Positions 44,299-54,357 are shown, numbered from the stretch's first letter. The stretch is 55,667 nt of DNA from Flavobacterium sp. (GCA_030151565.1 JASLDM010000051.1:1-55667), one strand, 5' to 3'. A program made the numbers and translations. The notes: a model not told the origin generated them from the letters alone.

Positions 44299-45012
44299 TT
44301 AATGGGTTGGTCTATTTTTCTCACGAACAGTTCTTTGCTCAATACGTTTTTCATAGTTGTTACCTTGAAAAATTCGCTTAACAAAGATTCCTGGAACATG
44401 TATTTCATTTGGATCTAATTCTCCAGCAGGTACTAATTCTTCTACTTCCGCAATAGTAATCTTACCCGCTCCCGCCATACATGCATTAAAATTTCTAGCT
44501 GTACCTTTAAAAATTAAATTACCTGCTTCATCACCTTTCCATGCTTTTACAATTGCAAAATCAGCTTCAAAAGCATATTCTAAAATGTGTGGTTTACCAT
44601 TAAATATTCGTTCTTCCTTACCTTCAGCTACCTCAGTTCCATAGCCCGCAGGAGTAAAAAAAGCAGGAATCCCAACTTGGGCAGCTCTGCATTTCTCAGC
44701 TAATGTCCCTTGAGGTGTCAATTCAACTTCTAATTCACCTGAAAGCATTTGCCTTTCAAACTCTGCATTTTCTCCTACATAAGAGGAAATCATCTTCTTT
44801 ATTTGTTTCTTTTGCAAAAGCAAGCCTAATCCAAAATCATCCACCCCTGCATTATTAGAAATACACGTTAGACCATTTACATTTTTGTTCACTAATTCAG
44901 TGATACAATTTTCTGGAATTCCACACAGACCAAAACCACCCAACATGATGGTCATATTATCTTTTACGTCTTGCAATGCCTCTTGAGCATTAGCAACCTT
45001 TTTATTTATCAT
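44299..45012 (-). CDS. scoA: 3-oxoacid CoA-transferase subunit A
   Basis: The 237-residue alpha subunit has the glycine-rich GGFGLCGIPENCI near 26-38 and the family segments GYGTEVAEGKEERI and FKGTARNFNACMAGAGKITIAEVEELV. It is full length for the family and forms the heteromeric enzyme with the subunit B gene, 9 bp downstream. The minus-strand PBP1A gene upstream is closed off by a terminator, so this pair has its own promoter, with only a poor TAtaTTTT box visible. Confidence 0.95.
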   Translation of the reverse strand: MINKKVANAQEALQDVKDNMTIMLGGFGLCGIPENCITELVNKNVNGLTCISNNAGVDDFGLGLLLQKKQIKKMISSYVGENAEFERQMLSGELEVELTPQGTLAEKCRAAQVGIPAFFTPAGYGTEVAEGKEERIFNGKPHILEYAFEADFAIVKAWKGDEAGNLIFKGTARNFNACMAGAGKITIAEVEELVPAGELDPNEIHVPGIFVKRIFQGNNYEKRIEQRTVREKNRPTH

Positions 45013-45044
45013 CTGTATTTTGGTTTAATTAATTTTGTTAAAAA

Positions 45045-45076
45045 TATAAAAAAAACGCCTCTAAAAAAAGGCGTTT
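45045..45076 (-). terminator. Terminator of the ricT-gldH-PBP1A operon
   Basis: On the minus strand AAACGCCT pairs with AGGCGTTT around an 8-nt loop, followed by a long T-run. Confidence 0.88.
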
Positions 45077-45084
45077 ATATAATT

Positions 45085-47382
45085 TTAAAAATCGAACTCT
45101 TCCATATTAACATCTTCAGTGTCAGACTCAGTCGTTTCAACCTTCCAACAATCTACCTTTATAGATAAATTTTCGGGTCTTTCAAAAGCTGCTTTAGAAA
45201 CATTCAGGTCTTTATCTGCATAACACTTTTTCATAAACAAGCCCCAAATAGGCAAAGCCATAGTTGCACCTTGGCCGTAAAGAGTTGCTTTGAAATGTGC
45301 GGCGCGATCATCATTTCCAACCCAGACCCCCGTAGCAAGATTAGGAACCATTCCTATAAACCATCCATCACTATTATTCTGACTTGTTCCTGTTTTTCCT
45401 GCGATTGGGTTCGTAAACTTATAAGGGTGCCCTGTTACTCGCTTATATCCTGCTCCTCCACTACCGGTACGCAAACGAATACCCGAACCAGATTCGGTTA
45501 CTCCTTCCAATAGTTTAGTAATGGCATAAGCAACATCTTTACTCATTACATCTTTAGCTTCTGGCACAGCTGAATATAAAATTACTCCGTTCTTATCAGC
45601 AATCTGGGTAACAAATTGAGGCTTAATATACACCCCTTGATTTGCAAAAGTACTATATGCAGCCACCATATCACTTACAGTAATTTCAACAGCTCCAAGT
45701 GCTATTGCTGGCGTTTGTGGAATATCAGATTTTACTCCTAAATCACGTGTCATATCAACTACCGCTTTTGGCCCTACCTTATCCATCAATTTCGCTGTTA
45801 CAGTATTTACAGATCCTGCTAGAGCAGCTTTCAAGGTCATAATTCCACGATAACTACGCGATGAGTTTTGAGGAGACCAATCCTTACTAATTCCATAACG
45901 TCCTTTTGGCATAGTGAAAGGAGAATCAATAATGGAATCACATGGAGAATAATGCAATTGTTCAATTGCTGTAGCATAAACAAAAGGCTTAAAAGTAGAA
46001 CCTACCTGTCTTGCCCCTTGAGCAACGTGATCATATTGAAAATGCTTATAATTAATACCTCCAACCCAAGCTTTAATAAAACCTGTTTGAGGCTCCATGG
46101 CCATTACACCTGTTTGCAAGAAATTTTTATAATACACAATAGAATCACGCGGAGTCATCACTGTATCTCTTTCCCCTTTCCAAGTAAAAATACGCATATC
46201 CGTTTTCTTACTGAATGATGCTAAAATGTCTTTTTCTGATTTCCCTTGCTCCTTCATTTGCTTCCATCGTTCAGAGTTTTTCATCGCACGATTTATAATT
46301 CCTTCGGTAGTCTCTGCATCAATATTATAAAACGGTGCATTCTTATTTGACTTTTGTTGAATAAAAAACTCCTCTTGTAAATTAGACAAATGCTCTGTAA
46401 CCGCTTCCTCAGCGTATCGTTGCATCTTAGAATCGATAGAAGTATAAATTTTTAATCCGTCGCGATAGATATCATAAGTAGTTCCATCTTTTTTTGGATT
46501 CTCTTTTACCCAACGACGCATAAAATCTCGCAAATATTCTCTAAAATAAGTTGCAATTCCATCTCTATGACTTTCAGGCGTAAAATGTAAAGCTAGATCT
46601 TTGCCTTGAAGAAGTACACTTTCATCTTGTGTAATATAGGAGTTCTTTGCCATTTGATGTAAAACAACATTTCTCCTTTTTTGTACCAATTCTGGTCGAC
46701 GAACTGGATTAAAGTAAGATGGATTTTGTAACATTCCCACCAACATAGCCGCTTCATCAACTGTCAAATCTTTAGGTTCTTTACCTAAATAAACTCGTGT
46801 TGCTGAACGGATCCCAACTGCATTATTGACGAAATCGGCTTTATTTAAATACATCGTCAAAATTTCTTCTTTCGTGTATTGACGTTCTAATTTAATCGCA
46901 ATTACCCATTCCTTAGCTTTCTGAGTGATACGTTTAAAAATACTTCTTGATCCTTCTCCATGAAACAATAGTTTAGCTAATTGTTGCGTAATCGTACTTG
47001 CACCTCCACTGCTTCCAACAGCCGTAACAGCACGTAGCGTTCCTCGTGCATCAATTCCAGAATGCTTAAAAAAACGTTCGTCTTCAGTTGCTACTAAAGC
47101 ATTTACCAATTGCTCAGGAAGTTCTTCATACTTAACCGGTACGCGATTTTCTAAATAAAACTTACCTAGTGTCTTACCATCAGAAGATATTATCTCTGTA
47201 GCTACATTACTAGCTGGATTTTCTAATTCATCAAAAGTCGGCATCGCACCAAATACTCCCCATGATGCACATAAAAAAAAGAAAATTATTGAAGCTCCTC
47301 CCAGAAGGAAAAGCATCCAAAACATTCTAATATATTTACCAAATCCTGTAGATTTTAGTGTCTCTTTTTTTTGTGGTTCCAT
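45085..47382 (-). CDS. Class A penicillin-binding protein (PBP1A)
   Basis: The 765-residue bifunctional peptidoglycan synthase has a short cytoplasmic tail, one membrane helix (about 17-40) and a GT51 glycosyltransferase domain with ATEDERFFKHSGIDARG near 90-106. A transpeptidase domain follows with nucleophile Ser462 in GSTFKPF and a KTGTSQN box. Family knowledge places its catalytic domains in the periplasm. It is last in an operon after ricT and gldH (17-bp gap from gldH). Confidence 0.96.
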   Translation of the reverse strand: MEPQKKETLKSTGFGKYIRMFWMLFLLGGASIIFFFLCASWGVFGAMPTFDELENPASNVATEIISSDGKTLGKFYLENRVPVKYEELPEQLVNALVATEDERFFKHSGIDARGTLRAVTAVGSSGGASTITQQLAKLLFHGEGSRSIFKRITQKAKEWVIAIKLERQYTKEEILTMYLNKADFVNNAVGIRSATRVYLGKEPKDLTVDEAAMLVGMLQNPSYFNPVRRPELVQKRRNVVLHQMAKNSYITQDESVLLQGKDLALHFTPESHRDGIATYFREYLRDFMRRWVKENPKKDGTTYDIYRDGLKIYTSIDSKMQRYAEEAVTEHLSNLQEEFFIQQKSNKNAPFYNIDAETTEGIINRAMKNSERWKQMKEQGKSEKDILASFSKKTDMRIFTWKGERDTVMTPRDSIVYYKNFLQTGVMAMEPQTGFIKAWVGGINYKHFQYDHVAQGARQVGSTFKPFVYATAIEQLHYSPCDSIIDSPFTMPKGRYGISKDWSPQNSSRSYRGIMTLKAALAGSVNTVTAKLMDKVGPKAVVDMTRDLGVKSDIPQTPAIALGAVEITVSDMVAAYSTFANQGVYIKPQFVTQIADKNGVILYSAVPEAKDVMSKDVAYAITKLLEGVTESGSGIRLRTGSGGAGYKRVTGHPYKFTNPIAGKTGTSQNNSDGWFIGMVPNLATGVWVGNDDRAAHFKATLYGQGATMALPIWGLFMKKCYADKDLNVSKAAFERPENLSIKVDCWKVETTESDTEDVNMEEFDF

Positions 47383-47399
47383 ATTATTAAAAACGTAAA

Positions 47400-47888
47400 C
47401 TATTCTGCTTTATCAATTTGAATTCCAATTTCCGAAATTCCTTTTAACTTTTGAACTCCTTCTACTTCCCCTATTTCGCGTATTGCTTGTTCAACTTTTA
47501 ATTGATACGTGCCACTTTTCGGAAAAACATAACCTTCTTTAAGCCATAACTTATTCTCTTTCACATCAGAGAATCCAACACCAAGAAGGGTACCATCAGG
47601 TCGAGCCATTTGATATTCCAACGTATCAACCAATACCTTACTATCAGGCAATTCCATTTTTAGAATAATAAATAAGTTACTAAATGGATACTCTTTATTA
47701 TTTCTAATATTCAAAAACAAATTATATGCCGAAAGTGTATCTTCTTGTACAACGGTAAACGTTTTTACATCTTCTTTAGCCCAAGCACCGTCGACACGTT
47801 GGTATTGGTCATAAAAAGAATGTTTTTCACAAGAAGTTAGCCCTAGCAATAATAAGGTTACTAAAGTATATAAACTATTTCTTTTCAT
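47400..47888 (-). CDS. gldH: Gliding motility lipoprotein GldH
   Basis: The 162-residue lipoprotein has a lipobox GLTSC (Cys20) and the GldH-type domain (FYDQYQRVDGAWAKEDVKTF through GISEIGIQIDKAE). GldH is required for gliding and type IX secretion in Flavobacterium johnsoniae; presence here does not prove this strain glides. The open frame runs to 48014, but that extension lies in the ricT coding region and has no signal character; ATGs at 47891 and 47888 (MMKRNSLYTL) are the likely starts, overlapping the ricT end by 14-17 bp, so translation is probably coupled. Confidence 0.92.
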   Translation of the reverse strand: MKRNSLYTLVTLLLLGLTSCEKHSFYDQYQRVDGAWAKEDVKTFTVVQEDTLSAYNLFLNIRNNKEYPFSNLFIILKMELPDSKVLVDTLEYQMARPDGTLLGVGFSDVKENKLWLKEGYVFPKSGTYQLKVEQAIREIGEVEGVQKLKGISEIGIQIDKAE

Positions 47889-49305
47889 CATTAGGCGGAG
47901 TTCCTGGATTAGTGTTACGAGGCTTACGAGAACGATTCGTCCTATTTGGATTTCTCTTCGTATTTTGTTTCTGTCTTTGCTCTTGGTCACCTTCTGCTGC
48001 TGTTTTTTTAGCAACTACCGCATCAGTTGCTCGTCCTTCCTGATTTTTTTTATTTTCTTGAGGCTTTCTGTTTTCTTGAGGCTTGCGTCCTTCTTGAGAC
48101 TTTTTATTCTCTTGAACTTTCTTTCCTTCTATTGTTTTTTTAGGCGCAGCGCTAACTTCTACTTTTACTTCCCCTTGAGGTCGTTTTTTACGAGTTGGTC
48201 GTTTTTTACGTTTTGGCTGATCAAATCTAGTTACACTATCCTGTCCTACAGCATTTTGAAAGTTTTTCTCCTCATTTTCAGGCTCTTCAACATAGCTTTC
48301 CAATTCATTAGCTTTTTCATCACGCTTATTCATTGCTACGATTTCCAAAACTTGTTCTACTGAAAGCACATACCAATTTGCCGAGTTATTCGCGTAAGCA
48401 AACCACATTTGTCCTTTAAAAATATCAATTTTCTGACAAAACGCAATTCCTTTTACGGTAAACAACTTAGTATCAACATCTGGCATATGTTTAATAGCCT
48501 CTAGATATGTATCTAATTCATAATTTAAACAACATTTTAATTTCCCACATTGTCCAGCTAATTTTTGAGGATTCAAGGACAATTGTTGATAACGTGCTGC
48601 CGAAGTATTTACACTTCTAAAATCTGTTAACCAAGTAGAACAACATAGTTCACGTCCACAAGATCCAATTCCACCAAGTCGGGCAGCTTCCTGACGAAAC
48701 CCTACTTGCTTCATCTCGATTCGAATACTAAATTCTCGTGCAAAATCTTTTATTAATTGTCTAAAGTCTACACGTTCATTCGCTGTATAATAAAAAGTTG
48801 CTTTAGATCCATCTCCCTGAAATTCGATATCTGAGATTTTCATTTCCAGTTTAAGTTTTATCGCCAATTCGCGAGCTCGAACTTTCATTGGTTCTTCTCT
48901 ATTTCTACAAGATTGCCAAATATCAATATCTTTTTGTGATGCTTTGCGGTACACTTTGAGTATTTCTCCTTCTGGATCAACCTTTTTCTTCTTCATCTGA
49001 ACTTTAACCAACTCACCTATAAGTGTTACAATTCCAACATCGTGCCCTGGAGCAGCTTCTGTAGCAATAATATCACCTATTGATAAGGTCAAATGTTCTG
49101 TATTTTTATAAAAATCTTTTCTTCCGTTTTTAAAACGTACTTCAACTATATCATAAACTGCGTCTCCGCTCGGATAAACCATATTTGACAACCAGTCAAA
49201 TACCGTTAATTTATTACAGCTGTCTGTTCCGCACGTTCCATTATTTTGACAACCTTTTGGTTGCCCTGAGCCATCTTTTCCTGTTGAACAATTTGTACAA
49301 GCCAT
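47875..49305 (-). CDS. ricT: RicT/YaaT (PSP1-domain) protein with long basic tail
   Basis: The 476-residue protein has an N-terminal cysteine-rich stretch (MACTNCSTGKDGSG, then CGTDSC), the PSP1 domain, and the diagnostic cysteine cluster GSCGRELCCSTWL followed by CGKLKCCLNYE near 215-265. The C-terminal third (about 340-476) is a disordered, strongly basic, repeat-like tail (KKRPTRKKRPQ, then repeated QE(N/G)RKPQE units). RicT in Bacillus is an Fe-S complex subunit affecting RNase Y; its role in flavobacteria is not established. A near-consensus TAtcTTTA box lies at 49371-49364. Confidence is high for the family, low for the function. Confidence 0.9.
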   Translation of the reverse strand: MACTNCSTGKDGSGQPKGCQNNGTCGTDSCNKLTVFDWLSNMVYPSGDAVYDIVEVRFKNGRKDFYKNTEHLTLSIGDIIATEAAPGHDVGIVTLIGELVKVQMKKKKVDPEGEILKVYRKASQKDIDIWQSCRNREEPMKVRARELAIKLKLEMKISDIEFQGDGSKATFYYTANERVDFRQLIKDFAREFSIRIEMKQVGFRQEAARLGGIGSCGRELCCSTWLTDFRSVNTSAARYQQLSLNPQKLAGQCGKLKCCLNYELDTYLEAIKHMPDVDTKLFTVKGIAFCQKIDIFKGQMWFAYANNSANWYVLSVEQVLEIVAMNKRDEKANELESYVEEPENEEKNFQNAVGQDSVTRFDQPKRKKRPTRKKRPQGEVKVEVSAAPKKTIEGKKVQENKKSQEGRKPQENRKPQENKKNQEGRATDAVVAKKTAAEGDQEQRQKQNTKRNPNRTNRSRKPRNTNPGTPPNDEKK

Positions 49306-49556
49306 TTTTTCTATTTATATATTAATCACCCGAAGGTTACTTTATTTTTTTGTATATCGTCCGTAAAGATACTATTTTTTATAGGTTCGTTTGATTATTT
49401 TTACGTTTGATTAAGTTTTGTACTCTTCTGATAATGAAACATTTTATCTAAATTAAAAAATTAAATCCTTTTTAAAGTTTAAAATTGAAATCAAAAAAAG
49501 TCATAGGTTCACTTAGCGCAACATTGCTCTTTTAGAGTTATGTAAGGGAATTATAT

Positions 49557-49564
49557 TACTTTTG
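49557..49564 (+). promoter_or_regulatory. Promoter -7 box of the MTA/SAH nucleosidase gene
   Basis: TAcTTTTG, 24 bp before the start codon, matches TAnnTTTG. The remaining part of the 283-bp divergent gap holds the ricT promoter box (TAtcTTTA, 49371-49364, minus strand) and nothing else noticed. Confidence 0.5.
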
Positions 49565-49588
49565 AGATATCTAAAAAGCAATTAAAAA

Positions 49589-50347
49589 ATGTCGAATACA
49601 ATTCTCGGAATTATGGGAGCCATTCCCGAAGAGATCAATGGTCTTATTTCCTTACTTACAAATAAAAGAGAACACCGCATAGGTAAGCGAATTTATTACA
49701 CTGGAGAATTACAAAATCAACCAGTGGTACTTGTTTATGCCCGGATTGGGAAAGTCGCAGCAGCGACGACAGTTACTACCTTGGTCCTTCATTTTAAAAT
49801 CACAAAACTTCTTTTCACAGGAGTTGCAGGAGCTATTCATCCAGATTTAAAAGTAGGTGATATTGTACTTGCTACAAACCTACTCCAACATGATATGAAT
49901 GCTTTTCCTCTAATGCCTAAGTTTGAGATTCCATTATTGGGAAAAACGTTATTTGAAACTGATCCTGAACTCTTTTTAAAAGCAAAAAAAGAACTATTAA
50001 CTTTACTTAATAGTAAAAATCTACATCGAGTAATAAGCAAAAATGATCTCGATCATTTCGATATTCACGCTCCTAAGTTACATGAAGGAACAATTGCAAG
50101 CGGAGATCAATTCTTTTCTACAAGCCAACAGAAGTGTGAACTTAATCTAGTATTACCTGATGTTTTATGTGTAGAAATGGAAGGTGCATCCGTGGCGCAA
50201 GTATGTTATGAACTCGGCATTCCCTTTCTCGTTATTAGAACTATTTCGGACGAAGCAGATGACAAATCTTCAATCGACTTTCAATCTTTTATAGAAAAAA
50301 TTGCAAGTATATATAGTGTGGAGATAATTCAAAAAATAATAAGCTGA
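49589..50347 (+). CDS. mtnN: 5'-methylthioadenosine/S-adenosylhomocysteine nucleosidase
   Basis: The 252-residue enzyme removes adenine from MTA and SAH in methyl-donor recycling. It opens LGIMGAIPEEINGLI with the catalytic glutamate around Glu15, then GVAGAIHPDLKVGDIV near 78-93, VEMEGASVAQVC near 195-206 (Glu198 as ribose-binding residue) and catalytic Asp221 in RTISDEAD. It is about 20 residues longer than E. coli MtnN, with an insertion near 115-155. Cytoplasmic; the stop is 4 bp from the convergent nuclease-family gene with no terminator between them. Confidence 0.93.
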   Translation: MSNTILGIMGAIPEEINGLISLLTNKREHRIGKRIYYTGELQNQPVVLVYARIGKVAAATTVTTLVLHFKITKLLFTGVAGAIHPDLKVGDIVLATNLLQHDMNAFPLMPKFEIPLLGKTLFETDPELFLKAKKELLTLLNSKNLHRVISKNDLDHFDIHAPKLHEGTIASGDQFFSTSQQKCELNLVLPDVLCVEMEGASVAQVCYELGIPFLVIRTISDEADDKSSIDFQSFIEKIASIYSVEIIQKIIS

Positions 50348-50351
50348 CAAA

Positions 50352-51416
50352 CTACTCCTTTTCGCGAATTAAATAAAGATACACCGGAAAGTGATCGCTA
50401 AATCCCACTTGCCCATTACTATTTCGCAATGGATAACCTTTATAAGCACCTGTTGGCTGTACCATAAAAGGTTTTCTATAGATTCTTGCTTTCCAGAAAC
50501 GAAAAGAATCATACTCTTTTCGGATTAAAGGTTCTGTAAGAATCATCTGATCGAAAACATCCCAAGCGTCGCGATAAGCCAAAGTTCCTAATCCATCTTT
50601 GGCCATTTGTTCCATTGGATTATATAGTCCCTTTTCTTTTACTTTATCTCGATTCCCCTCAACTTTCAAAACTTGTTTCAAACTTTTATTATAAGGTCCG
50701 TCATTTAAATCCCCCATACTGATAACTTTTACTTGGGGATTTATTGAATATAATGAGTCAATTATTTGTTTATTTAGAGCAGCAGCAGCTTCTCTATAAG
50801 GACTACTTTTTTTCTCTCCTCCAGAACGTGATGGCCAATGATTAACAATAAAGTGAATTTCCTCTCCATCGAGTAAACCTGTAACTAATAATTGATCTCT
50901 AGTATAAATACGAACCCCTTTTTTTCCTGTGTATTTATTTATCCGGGTATTATCATAAATATATAACGGTTTTTTTGTCGCTTGTGTAGGAAGAAAATGT
51001 TTTTTCTGATATAAAAGCCCTACATCTATTCCTCTTCTATCTGGAGAATCAAAGTGTACAATACCATAATCAGCTTTAGTCAGTTGTCCATCAACAATCA
51101 AATCTTCCAGAACATCGCGATTTTCTATTTCTGCCAAACCTAAAATTGTAGGCATATTCCGATTTTCATCAGTTCCAATCTGCGAGATAACTCTAGCTAG
51201 ATTAGATATTTTTTCTTCATATTTTTTAGAGGTCCACGCTTGAGCCCCATTAGGGGTCCATTCTTCATCATAAATCTCCGGATTCCTTATGGTATCAAAT
51301 AAGTTTTCAACATTATAAAATGCTATCGTATGAATTTGAAAAAGTTTGTCTTGAGCTTTTGCTCCAATTGCAATTAACATCGCAAATAAAAATAGTCTTA
51401 GCGCTTTGTAGTTCAT
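50352..51416 (-). CDS. Secreted endonuclease/exonuclease/phosphatase-family protein
   Basis: The 354-residue protein has a signal peptide (ends ...IAIGAKAQ) and the EEP fold: FYNVENLFDT (about 33-42), LAEIENRDVLEDL near 97-109, HFIVNHWPSRSGG near 190-202, ISMGDLNDGPYN near 233-244 and GFSDHFPVYLYL at the end. These supply the Mg2+-binding and catalytic Asn, Glu, Asp and His. The family includes DNases and phosphoesterases; substrate is inferred only from the neighbouring TonB receptor and DUF5689 lipoprotein. It is divergently transcribed from the receptor gene. Confidence 0.9.
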   Translation of the reverse strand: MNYKALRLFLFAMLIAIGAKAQDKLFQIHTIAFYNVENLFDTIRNPEIYDEEWTPNGAQAWTSKKYEEKISNLARVISQIGTDENRNMPTILGLAEIENRDVLEDLIVDGQLTKADYGIVHFDSPDRRGIDVGLLYQKKHFLPTQATKKPLYIYDNTRINKYTGKKGVRIYTRDQLLVTGLLDGEEIHFIVNHWPSRSGGEKKSSPYREAAAALNKQIIDSLYSINPQVKVISMGDLNDGPYNKSLKQVLKVEGNRDKVKEKGLYNPMEQMAKDGLGTLAYRDAWDVFDQMILTEPLIRKEYDSFRFWKARIYRKPFMVQPTGAYKGYPLRNSNGQVGFSDHFPVYLYLIREKE

Positions 51417-51549
51417 AGTGATGTTATTTAATAGTAAAGTTTACCTGATTAACAATACAAAAATAGAAAATAATTACAAATTATACATATCTTTATAATA
51501 ATCAATTACTTAACATTTACGAAACATAACTTTTAAACCTTTTTTACTT

Positions 51550-54345
51550 ATGAAAAAATCTTTACTTAGTATGTTTTTTGTACTGCAAGTACTGTTTACA
51601 TGGGCGCAGACGCAAGATGTACAAGAAATCAAAGGACGGGTTGTTGACTCAAAATCCCAAGAACCGATTACAGCGGTTATGGTAATGATTCAAGAGAACA
51701 ACCAAATGGCCCTAACCGACGAGAACGGAAATTTTGTATTAAAAAATGTACCAATAGGTCAACATTTTATCATCCTAAATTATTCTGGATACAATACAAG
51801 ACGTCTTCCGATAATACTTGATCTAGATTCCCCTCTAGACTTAACAACTCTTTTCTTAGAAGAAGATTCATCCAATGAAGCCCAAATAACCTTAATTTCT
51901 TTAACTGACGATGATCTAGGAGACGATAATTCTGGATCAGAAACGACATCTGGACTCCTACAAGCCTCTAGAGATGTTTTTCAACAATCAGCTGCATTCA
52001 ATTGGGGGCAAGCCCGCTTCAAGGTTAGAGGTTTAGATAATGAATATGGAAAAACGCTGATGAATGGAATTGTGATGAATAAAGTTTTAGATGGTCGTCC
52101 ACAATGGGGGAATTGGGGAGGTTTAAACGATGTAACCAGATCACAAGAATTTGCTATGGGATCTTCACCTTCTGATTATGTTTTTGGAGGAATTCTAGGC
52201 ACACAAGCTATTTCAACACGAGCTTCTCATATAAGAAAAGGAGCTAGAATTACTGCTTCTGCAGCAAACACAAATTACAGCGCTAGAACCTTAGCTACTT
52301 ATTCTTCAGGATTGAATAACAAAGGTTGGGCATATTCTATATCCGCCTCTTATAGAGGTGCAAAAGAAGGGCACTTTGAAGGTACAGACTATGATGCAAA
52401 ATCTTTTTTTGCCGCAATAGAAAAGAAAATTAATAATCACCACAGCTTAAACTTTACTGGAATCTATGCTCAAAATAAAAGAGGAAAAAATGCCCCTTTA
52501 ACAGATGAAGTTTCCGAATTAATGGGACATAAATACAACTCCTACTGGGGGTGGCAAGGAAATGATAAGAGAAATTCTAGATACAAAAATGTCGAAGAAC
52601 CTATTTTCATGTTAACTCATTATTGGAAAATCAATGAAGACAATTCACTTACAACTACAGCTTCATATCAATTTGGAAAAATTGGAAATAGTAGACTAAG
52701 TTATAGGAATATAGAAAATCCAGATCCAACATATTATCGGAATCTACCTAGCTACGCTTTAAATCAATTTGATAATGATGGCAATTTCACTCCGGATTTT
52801 GAAACAGCAGAATTAAAAAGAATAGACTTCTTAGAGAATAGTCAAATTAATTGGGCAGAATTGTATGAGGCTAATTTAGCAAATAAGAATAATGAAAGTA
52901 AAGTTTTCTTATATGAAGACAGAACGGATGATAAAAACCTTTCATTTAACTCCAATTTCAGATCTAGATTATCAAACCATATCGTTTTTGATGCTGGATT
53001 AAATTACAGAAGACTCAAATCTTCAAACTTCAAATATTCTCTTGACTTACTCGGGGGAATTGGCTTTTTAGATATTGATCATTATCAAACAGGAGATGCT
53101 CAACAGAGCAACATGAATGATCCAAATAGACATGTAGGAAATCATGAAAAATTCGGATATAACTATGATCTTTTTGCTAACGTAATCGATGTTTTCACAC
53201 AGCTTAACTTCGAATATAATCGTTTTAATTTCTATTTAGCTCAAAACATTTCTTACACATCTTACCAAAGGGAAGGAAAATACAAAAATGGTATTTACAC
53301 CGAAAATTCACAAGGAAAAAGTGAAAATGTAACCTTTAACAATTTTGGTTTTAAAGGAGGGATGACTTATCATATTACTGGCCGTCATGCCTTGAATATG
53401 AATGTCGCTTTCATGAATCAAGCACCTAACCTAAAAACAACTTTTGCAAATGCCCGACTCAACAACAATGTAACACCAGACTTAAGGAGTGAAAACATAT
53501 TCAGTATAGATGGGAGTTATTTAATTCGAACTCCAAAATTAAAAGCCCGTATTACGGGATATCTTTCCGAAATTAAAAACACTTCGAATATAGGATTTTA
53601 TTATGCAGATGGCGTTGGAATATTAGATTCAGATGGAAACCTATTAGGTGGAAATGGAAATGCCTTTGTAGGCGAAATTCTAACAGGTGCAAACAAAAGA
53701 AATCTAGGTGGTGAATTGGGCCTAGAATATCAATTGACACAAACGCTTAAAGCGAAAGCGTCAGCAGCATATGGCCAATCATTCTACACTAATAATCCTA
53801 ACTTAAAATTGAATTCTGATAATGCGAAAGGAACCTTTGATTATGGAACTACATATCTAAAAAACTATCGAGTAGCTTCTGGCCCCCAAACTGCATTATC
53901 ATTAGGTCTAGAATATCGTGATCCCAAATTTTGGTGGATAGCAGCGAATATAAATTATTTCGATGAAAATTATATTTCCGTATCCCCGCTACTCAGAACC
54001 AATAATTTCATTAAAGATCCCGAAAATGGAGGAATGCCTTTTGACGACCTCTCTGATGATAAAATTCGAGATATACTAAAACAGCAAAAGCTAAACGATT
54101 TCGCTCTCTTTAATATTTCAGGTGGAAAATCATGGAGATTACCAAACCGAAGCATTATTGGTTTCTTCGCTAGTGTTAATAACGTGTTTAATAAAACATA
54201 CAAATCTGGAGGCTTTGAACAAGCTCGAAACGCAAACTACCAAAAAGTATCACAAGATATGGCAAGCGGAACACGAACTTTCGGAAACAAATACTTCTAT
54301 GGTTACGGACGAAATTTTTTCGCAAACCTTTATTATAACTTCTAA
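51550..54345 (+). CDS. TonB-dependent outer-membrane receptor
   Basis: The 931-residue receptor has a signal peptide (ends ...LFTWAQ), a carboxypeptidase-like regulatory (CarboxypepD_reg) domain at about 25-95 (KGRVVDSKSQEPITAVMVMI ... GNFVLKNVPIGQ), a plug domain (about 110-260) and a 22-strand-type barrel ending in Phe (FANLYYNF). It has the CarbD-domain layout of SusC-like receptors, but no SusD gene follows; instead a DUF5689 lipoprotein starts 12 bp downstream. Substrate is unknown; a phosphate-containing or nucleic-acid polymer is suggested by the divergent EEP-family gene. A TAtcTTTA element near 51489 may be the promoter. Confidence 0.93.
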   Translation: MKKSLLSMFFVLQVLFTWAQTQDVQEIKGRVVDSKSQEPITAVMVMIQENNQMALTDENGNFVLKNVPIGQHFIILNYSGYNTRRLPIILDLDSPLDLTTLFLEEDSSNEAQITLISLTDDDLGDDNSGSETTSGLLQASRDVFQQSAAFNWGQARFKVRGLDNEYGKTLMNGIVMNKVLDGRPQWGNWGGLNDVTRSQEFAMGSSPSDYVFGGILGTQAISTRASHIRKGARITASAANTNYSARTLATYSSGLNNKGWAYSISASYRGAKEGHFEGTDYDAKSFFAAIEKKINNHHSLNFTGIYAQNKRGKNAPLTDEVSELMGHKYNSYWGWQGNDKRNSRYKNVEEPIFMLTHYWKINEDNSLTTTASYQFGKIGNSRLSYRNIENPDPTYYRNLPSYALNQFDNDGNFTPDFETAELKRIDFLENSQINWAELYEANLANKNNESKVFLYEDRTDDKNLSFNSNFRSRLSNHIVFDAGLNYRRLKSSNFKYSLDLLGGIGFLDIDHYQTGDAQQSNMNDPNRHVGNHEKFGYNYDLFANVIDVFTQLNFEYNRFNFYLAQNISYTSYQREGKYKNGIYTENSQGKSENVTFNNFGFKGGMTYHITGRHALNMNVAFMNQAPNLKTTFANARLNNNVTPDLRSENIFSIDGSYLIRTPKLKARITGYLSEIKNTSNIGFYYADGVGILDSDGNLLGGNGNAFVGEILTGANKRNLGGELGLEYQLTQTLKAKASAAYGQSFYTNNPNLKLNSDNAKGTFDYGTTYLKNYRVASGPQTALSLGLEYRDPKFWWIAANINYFDENYISVSPLLRTNNFIKDPENGGMPFDDLSDDKIRDILKQQKLNDFALFNISGGKSWRLPNRSIIGFFASVNNVFNKTYKSGGFEQARNANYQKVSQDMASGTRTFGNKYFYGYGRNFFANLYYNF

Positions 54346-54357
54346 ATATTTCTTATT

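Noticed and set aside
47892..48014. N-terminal extension of GldH
   Set aside because: These codons belong to the ricT reading region in another frame, and they would displace the lipoprotein signal from the N-terminus.
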